A stretch of 10,734 nucleotides of DNA. It comes from Planctomycetota bacterium (GTDB lineage: Bacteria; Planctomycetota; Planctomycetia; Planctomycetales; Planctomycetaceae). A program made the translations under genes and the position numbers. Every line of letters begins with the position of its first letter. Within the stretch, counting starts at the first letter, position 1. Below the pieces are notes generated by a model. It did no database searches. It saw only the letters and a list, made by a program, of their open reading frames with translations, and was not told the DNA's origin. Positions 6,745-10,734 of the stretch are shown piece by piece. The stretch is from contig JAADHY010000564.1 in assembly GCA_013151585.1 (NCBI GenBank), positions 1 through 10,734 on the forward strand. Direction: 5' to 3'.

Positions 6745-8844
6745 TCAACGGACTTTCTCGGCGTGCTGGGGCAGGGAACGCTCAGCCGCAGCGCGGAGCA
6801 TCTGCACGGCGTCTTCAGCCAGCAGAAAGCCGTCCCGCTGCAGACGCACCACCACATGGGCGACGCGCGTGAGGTACGCTTCGTGCGTCGGGTAGCGCTC
6901 TGCGATCGATGGGCGCGGGTCGCCCGTGCGCAAACGCTCGGCCCGCGTAGCGGCGAAAGGAAAGTACGCTCCGTGTAACCCCGCCAGCACGCCCTCCGCC
7001 CCGTACTTCGCCGCACGCAGGTTCCAACCCGTATACGTCGCCAGTGGCACGGCGATGTCCGGCAGCCGGATGCCGGCCAGCTCATTGCCGTCGGCGTCCA
7101 CGGCGGGCACGAGTGTCCGGTACGCAGGGCCGACCTTTGGCGGAAGGATGTCCGCGATGCCCTCCCTGCGCCAGCGCGGCCCGAAGTCGAGGCGGCACGG
7201 AGTATAGCACGCCTCGGGCGGCCGCACGCCCGGAATGTGCGGGAAACGCTGCCGGAACGTGGCGACGTCGATGAGCGTGCCTTTGTCGATCCGCGGGTAG
7301 CGGCTCGGCGGCGGCTCGCCTTGTCCGCTGGCCCACCGGTCCATCGCAACCAGCAATGCGCGCAGAATCGGCGGCCGATGCCGCATTGGGTTGCGGCGGT
7401 ACTGGCAGATGCCACGCGTCGGGGCTCGGCCGCCGAGATGCTGCGATCCTGCGATCAAGTAGATGCGGACGTTCGAATCCATCGGCAGGTCGCGCTTCCC
7501 TTCGACATCGGTATGCAGCAACGAGGCCGCCCGCGCCCAGTACTCGGTCGATGATTGCACGAAAAAAACTTTAGGCATATGGCCCGAAGCTCGCAGCCGA
7601 GCGAGCGAATCGCCGCGCCGGCCGGTCACTGGGTCCGTCTGCGGCACCGGCGCAAACGGAAAGAACTCGGTGCCATACAGATCACCCCAGTGGCCCGTTC
7701 CGTACACCGTGGCCATGCCGAAGCGAGTGTTGAAGAGCCCCTTGCCCGATCCGGCCACGTGGATCATGGCACCGTCGAAGACCCTACGTCCCGCCTCGTC
7801 CGCGTTGAAGCCTTCGTAAAGAAAATGATGCACAAGTCGGCCCGATTGCGAGATGCCGAACACGTAAGCTCGGTCGATGGCGTTGGTCAACGGGTTGGCT
7901 GTTCCGACGCGGTCGGCCTCAGCGAAACGGAAAAACGACACGCAATCGCGGAGACCAGCCAGTCCCAGCCCGCTCACACGCGGATTCGTGGCCGTGTAGA
8001 CCAGTTCGTACAGCCAACCGGGCCGAAAACCGTCCTCCAGATACAAGCTGGTCGGATCGGGCACTTTACGGCCGTTCTTCCAGCGGGCGAAGGCCCAGCG
8101 GCTGCGCGGCACCTCCACACGCGGCTCCGACCGTCGAGGCCGCATCCAGAGCGTGGCGTCGGCGTTGTCGAGCCGGATCGAGGGATACGCGGCAGCCACG
8201 CCCCAAGGGCTCCAAAAGAAAGGGCGGCTCCGAACCGGCTCATCCACGCAAATCTCCACGTACGCCGGGCCCGTGATCGGCTTTCCCTGATCCCTGGCCA
8301 CCGGCAGGCCCGCCAGCAGCCGCTGCTTCCCGTCGTCGACGATCTCGCCACACCAGCCCGACCACAAAATGGTATAGCCCTCACGCATCAGAAAGCCGTT
8401 GCCCGCGTCATCAAGCGTCGTCGGATCGTTGCAACCCGCCGGCGCCTCGTTGAAAGTCCACAACGCCAGCTTGTTACCGCGGTTGTGCACGTCGTAGAGC
8501 AACCGTCGATTGCCGCGCCTGGCGTCGACCGGTTTCAGCAGGAAAAAATCCGACCAGAACTCGACCCGGCCCCGTCCATTTCGCGGGGCATACTCCAAGT
8601 CCGTGATGCGCGCGTTGGCCGGATTTTCCGGGTCGACTTCGTAATACAGCCGCCCGACGATCTTTTCGTAGGGCCCGGTGCGAGGGAACGCGTAACCCCC
8701 GGCGAATGGCTCACGCTTTCGAATCTCGATACGCACCACTTCAGCGCGGGTCAATCCGACCGGCCCCACGGCCCATGCCAGACAGCCAATCGCCGCGATT
8801 ACCCACACGATTCGTCCAGTTCGGGTTCCGTTGGGAGATTTCAT
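6745..8844 (-). CDS. Secreted alpha/beta hydrolase domain-containing protein (Abhydrolase_10 type)
   Basis: The 699-residue protein has a signal peptide (RIVWVIAAIGCLAWAVG, probable cleavage near TRAE, about residue 35). The beta-rich first part contains GYAFPRTGPYEKIVGRLYYEVDPENPAN and LYDVHNRGNKLALWTFNEA. The nucleophile elbow is FGISQSGRLVHHFLYEGFNADE, with Ser332 in G-x-S-Q-S-G-R, the signature I associate with PF20091. The catalytic His is probably the one in IAGSQHLGGR. The C-terminal 200 residues carry LDFGPRW, GIRLPDIAVPLATYTGWNLR and SIAERYPTHEAYLTRV, which are also typical of the family. Members are poorly characterised secreted hydrolases; no substrate can be assigned. The ATG at 8844 has GGGGA seven bases upstream, an acceptable but weak site. 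No operon partner is adjacent, and the next gene downstream is 630 bases away. Confidence 0.9.
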   Translation of the reverse strand: MKSPNGTRTGRIVWVIAAIGCLAWAVGPVGLTRAEVVRIEIRKREPFAGGYAFPRTGPYEKIVGRLYYEVDPENPANARITDLEYAPRNGRGRVEFWSDFFLLKPVDARRGNRRLLYDVHNRGNKLALWTFNEAPAGCNDPTTLDDAGNGFLMREGYTILWSGWCGEIVDDGKQRLLAGLPVARDQGKPITGPAYVEICVDEPVRSRPFFWSPWGVAAAYPSIRLDNADATLWMRPRRSEPRVEVPRSRWAFARWKNGRKVPDPTSLYLEDGFRPGWLYELVYTATNPRVSGLGLAGLRDCVSFFRFAEADRVGTANPLTNAIDRAYVFGISQSGRLVHHFLYEGFNADEAGRRVFDGAMIHVAGSGKGLFNTRFGMATVYGTGHWGDLYGTEFFPFAPVPQTDPVTGRRGDSLARLRASGHMPKVFFVQSSTEYWARAASLLHTDVEGKRDLPMDSNVRIYLIAGSQHLGGRAPTRGICQYRRNPMRHRPPILRALLVAMDRWASGQGEPPPSRYPRIDKGTLIDVATFRQRFPHIPGVRPPEACYTPCRLDFGPRWRREGIADILPPKVGPAYRTLVPAVDADGNELAGIRLPDIAVPLATYTGWNLRAAKYGAEGVLAGLHGAYFPFAATRAERLRTGDPRPSIAERYPTHEAYLTRVAHVVVRLQRDGFLLAEDAVQMLRAAAERSLPQHAEKVR

Positions 8845-8940
8845 GTCGCCGTCCCCGAAGGTCCGCTGCCAGAGCGGCCTTGCGTCTGCGCCTCGCTCGA
8901 CAAAGTCCCTGGGCCGATTTCAGACGGCAAAGGCAACCTG

Positions 8941-9090
8941 CGAATGGCGCTGGACGATGTCAACGACGCGACGGTCATTCGTCGGAACCAACCGCAGGAT
9001 CATCGGCGAAAGCAATCTCTCCGCCACAATCCAAGCGACCGAAGACGCGACCGTGTGAGCCTACGGCAACGTCGCCGGCGGATTCGCCGG
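8941..9090 (+). pseudogene. Decayed copy of the 18-residue repeat region of the downstream gene
   Basis: In frame 2, from 9014, the sequence reads NLSATIQATEDATV, a stop (TGA 9056-9058), then AYGNVAGGF. In the downstream gene the matching stretch is NLSATIQATKDAAV, YAHGDVTGNF. Over 57 aligned bases (9029-9085 against 9679-9735) I count 46 identities. The preceding homologous piece, NDATVI (8962-8979), is in frame 1, and the gap to NLSAT is 25 bases longer than in the downstream copy, so the fragment has both a frameshift and a stop. No intact gene contains it. Confidence 0.6.
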
Positions 9091-9233
9091 AACAAGTTCA
9101 GGCAGTGGGCAGAAACTTCGGCAAACGCCGGACTCGCCGCGTCCACGACCGTCCAAGCCCTCGTCGCAAAACGCTTCAGCCTTCTGTCAGGCCTCATCCC
9201 TTCCTTTTCCGACCCCTATCCTTCACGATCAAT

Positions 9234-9259
9234 GGACCACCAAACTTGGTGGAAAGTCC
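9234..9259. repeat. Strong small hairpin in the non-coding gap
   Basis: CCACCAA (9237-9243) and TTGGTGG (9246-9252) are a perfect inverted repeat with a two-base centre (about six pairs with a four-base loop when folded). GGA (9234-9236) and TCC (9257-9259) could extend it past a bulge. There is no T-tract on either side, so a terminator role is doubtful. Confidence 0.4.
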
Positions 9260-9624
9260 TTCCAGCTCTGCGCGCCCTTGCGCGTCTCGAATCGCCGGGA
9301 CCTTTTCGGAGTAACCCCACGAAACAACCGGTCGGCATCGACGCTGTCGCCCAGCGTTCCGAATCAAACGAACCGTCTCCAACCGAATCCGCGCTCGGCA
9401 CTGATTCTCGCGCGGCGAAGCGTTCGAACGCCCGGACAGATCTCGTTGATTTCTTTCTCGGCCCCGACTGACGAGTCTACTGCAGTTGCGTGTGCGCATC
9501 CAGTGCGTGAAACGAGGCGAAACTTGGTCGATCGCAGCAAGGACCTGCTCCCTCGTCAGCGCGTTGTTGCCAGTCAACCGGGACAGCGTGGCCCTCGGCT
9601 TCAGGCGGCGGGGGCATCTGCGAA

Positions 9625-9786
9625 GTCTCCGCCGGACACGATGCCACCGTGGTCGCCCTGCAAAACCTCTCGGCCACCATCCAAGCGACCAAAGACGCGG
9701 CTGTGTATGCCCACGGCGACGTCACCGGCAACTTCCTGGCCGACCGAGACGCTGCCAACGCCGCGTCTTCGCGGACTGAACTGCTC
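9625..9786 (+). repeat. Three tandem 54-bp (18-residue) protein repeats
   Basis: The units at 9625-9678, 9679-9732 and 9733-9786 align without gaps at 18 residues. Conserved positions are Ala3, Asp6, Ala7 and Ala11. The first two also share V at position 9, and the third is degenerate. A regular 18-residue period with small and hydrophobic residues fits solenoid, beta-helix-like repeats of giant surface proteins. The first unit begins upstream of any usual start codon. Confidence 0.55.
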
Positions 9787-10734
9787 GCCGACCGAAGCGA
9801 AGTCGGCCAGTCGATCCAAGACTTGATCGCCGAGATGTCCGCGACCGTCACCGCAACCCAGAACGACGTCGCCTCGGCCCGAAACGAACAACGCGGTGCG
9901 GTCCGGGAGGCCGGCCGTCGGGCCCGCGCTCAGCGGACACAACAGAAAGCCGCCGCTCAGGCATCGCTGACGCAGGCCGTCTCGGAGGCGCGCGAGCAGC
10001 TCGCTGAGCTCCGCTCCAAATCGCAGACCAGCAAACAGTCGATCCAGGAATCGTTGGACCGACGCAAGAAGCAAAGCGACAAAGCACGCACGGACGCCCA
10101 AAAGGCGGTGTCGGACATCGCCAACGAGCTGGCCCGCACCAAGAGGTCTGCCGACAGCGACAAACAAAAGGTTCTGGAGGACGCCACCAAGGAACGGGAT
10201 CGGCGGACCAAGAAATGGAATCGGGTCTACGGAATGATGCTCGTAAGCGGCAATCCCTATCTGTTGCCCGCGTGGGAGATGGTGGCGGACGCCTGGGAAC
10301 AGGGGGACCAGACGGTCTTCAGCCGGGACTGGTGGTGGCATGGGCTGGTCGACCAAGACGGCTGGATTTCCCAAACCATCGATGTCGTGGGCGATTTTTC
10401 GGCCGGCATGGCCAGCTTTTTCACGGCCGGCATGATGGACCGCTATCACGACTGGACCGGCACGCAAGTGAACCGCAGCGGCTTGACGTACAAGCTGGGC
10501 TGGGGAGCTGGATTAGTGATCGGCTTTTTCATCGGCGGTGGAGCGGGCGCGGCTTGTCAGGTGGGCCGGGCGGCGACAGCGGCGCGGGCGCTGACCGCTC
10601 TGGAGACCGCCGGCGGAGCCGCTCAGGCGATCGACAACTTCGCCCACGGTCGGGGAAGCGTTGGCGACGTCCTGTCTTTGCTCCCAGCGGTGGGATACGT
10701 GATGGGACGCGCCGGGCTGTTTCGCAAGCTCTTC
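9649..10734 (+). CDS. 3' part of a large repeat / coiled-coil / pretoxin-like protein gene, open at the window end
   Basis: Frame 1 is open from 9511 through the window end. The first usual start codon is GTG 9649, then ATG 9835; neither has a ribosome binding site. Three 18-residue units stand at its start: VSAGHDATVVALQNLSAT (9625-9678), IQATKDAAVYAHGDVTGN (9679-9732) and the degenerate FLADRDAANAASSRTELL. They share A at unit position 3, D-A at 6-7 and A at 11. About 130 charged, Ala/Gln/Lys/Glu-rich residues follow (about 9835-10230), and no proline occurs from 9661 to about 10250, which suggests long helices or a coiled coil. The last part (GNPYLLPAW, VVGDFSAGMASFFTAG, DWTGTQVNRSG, a Gly-rich LVIGFFIGGGAGAA, then ALTALETAGGAAQAID and LLPAVGYVMGRAG) resembles the hydrophobic linker before the toxin in RHS/polymorphic-toxin proteins. 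That resemblance is an inference; any toxin domain lies outside the window. Confidence 0.7.
   Translation, partial: MVALQNLSATIQATKDAAVYAHGDVTGNFLADRDAANAASSRTELLADRSEVGQSIQDLIAEMSATVTATQNDVASARNEQRGAVREAGRRARAQRTQQKAAAQASLTQAVSEAREQLAELRSKSQTSKQSIQESLDRRKKQSDKARTDAQKAVSDIANELARTKRSADSDKQKVLEDATKERDRRTKKWNRVYGMMLVSGNPYLLPAWEMVADAWEQGDQTVFSRDWWWHGLVDQDGWISQTIDVVGDFSAGMASFFTAGMMDRYHDWTGTQVNRSGLTYKLGWGAGLVIGFFIGGGAGAACQVGRAATAARALTALETAGGAAQAIDNFAHGRGSVGDVLSLLPAVGYVMGRAGLFRKLF

Larger units (their letters stand above)
8845..9648. other. Gap without an intact gene, between the hydrolase start and the repeat/coiled-coil gene
   Basis: About 800 bases carry the hydrolase promoter side (8845 onward), a decayed repeat fragment (8941-9090), and a strong small hairpin (9234-9259). 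Open frames in the rest (for example 9232-9471 +, 80 codons, and 9577-9194 -, from TTG) have no recognisable domain, no ribosome binding site and a Ser/Pro/Arg-heavy composition. I read the stretch as the remains of a broken or rearranged 5' part of the following gene. Confidence 0.45.

Noticed and set aside
7555..9471. Long plus-strand open frame of 638 codons
   Set aside because: It is mostly antisense to the hydrolase gene, whose protein has a signal peptide and clear catalytic motifs. The plus translation is Arg/His/Pro-rich with no domain, as expected for the opposite strand of high-GC coding DNA.
9232..9471. Plus-strand 80-codon open frame beginning MDHQTWWKVL
   Set aside because: There is no ribosome binding site, its start sits inside the hairpin at 9234-9259, and no domain is visible.
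9194..9577. Minus-strand open frame from TTG with a protein-like first 20 residues (LTREQVLAAIDQVSPRFTHW)
   Set aside because: After that stretch the composition becomes Arg/Ser-rich with no family signal, the start is TTG without a ribosome binding site, and it overlaps the decayed region. It could be a small gene fragment but cannot be supported.
9601..10467. Minus-strand open frame of 288 codons
   Set aside because: It is antisense to the repeat/coiled-coil frame, which has an 18-residue period, proline-free helices and a plausible hydrophobic region; the minus translation has none of these.

Overview
The window is high-GC DNA that looks like part of a planctomycete chromosome. This is inferred from the mix of secreted hydrolases (a GH29 fucosidase with a discoidin-like domain and a large Abhydrolase_10 protein), a single-copy REP-associated transposase, and a fragment of a very large repetitive protein. 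I ran no database search, so the taxonomic call is tentative. High GC leaves long open frames antisense to almost every real gene; these were discarded.

Layout. Positions 1-88 hold two small stem-loops. At 89-1009 (+) is a secreted esterase of the alpha/beta-hydrolase fold. It converges with a minus-strand block that occupies most of the window. Read in the direction of transcription, this block contains a secreted 699-aa alpha/beta hydrolase (8844-6745), a 630-base non-coding gap, a secreted GH29 alpha-L-fucosidase with a C-terminal F5/8-type domain (6115-4649), a REP-associated tyrosine transposase (RAYT, 4537-3770), and a large, probably exported protein with an apparent (alpha/alpha)6-barrel glycosidase-like core (3687-1114). 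The hydrolases suggest breakdown of complex, fucose-containing and esterified polysaccharides, but the gaps between them do not show a tight operon.

The RAYT is bounded by a perfect 32-bp direct repeat (3749-3780 and 4555-4586). Each copy is a REP-type hairpin preceded on the minus strand by GTAG. On the left it pairs with an inverted REP (3780-3806), giving a BIME-like arrangement. The left REP supplies the RAYT stop codon, and the inverted REP encodes its last residues. The right REP lies just upstream of the RAYT ribosome binding site, and its loop is complementary to that site.

The right end (about 8941-10734) holds the most unusual material. A plus-strand open frame that runs off the window encodes three 18-residue repeat units, then about 130 proline-free, charged, coiled-coil-like residues, then a hydrophobic Gly/Ala-rich region resembling the linker before the toxin in RHS or polymorphic-toxin proteins. 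No usual start codon precedes the first repeat unit in this frame. A diverged, frameshifted and stop-containing relative of the same repeats lies about 650 bases upstream. I read this as the 3' part of a giant surface or secreted protein gene whose 5' side is broken or rearranged. I see no clearly new defence or enzymatic system. The REP-RAYT architecture and this repeat/coiled-coil/pretoxin-like gene are the parts worth following up.
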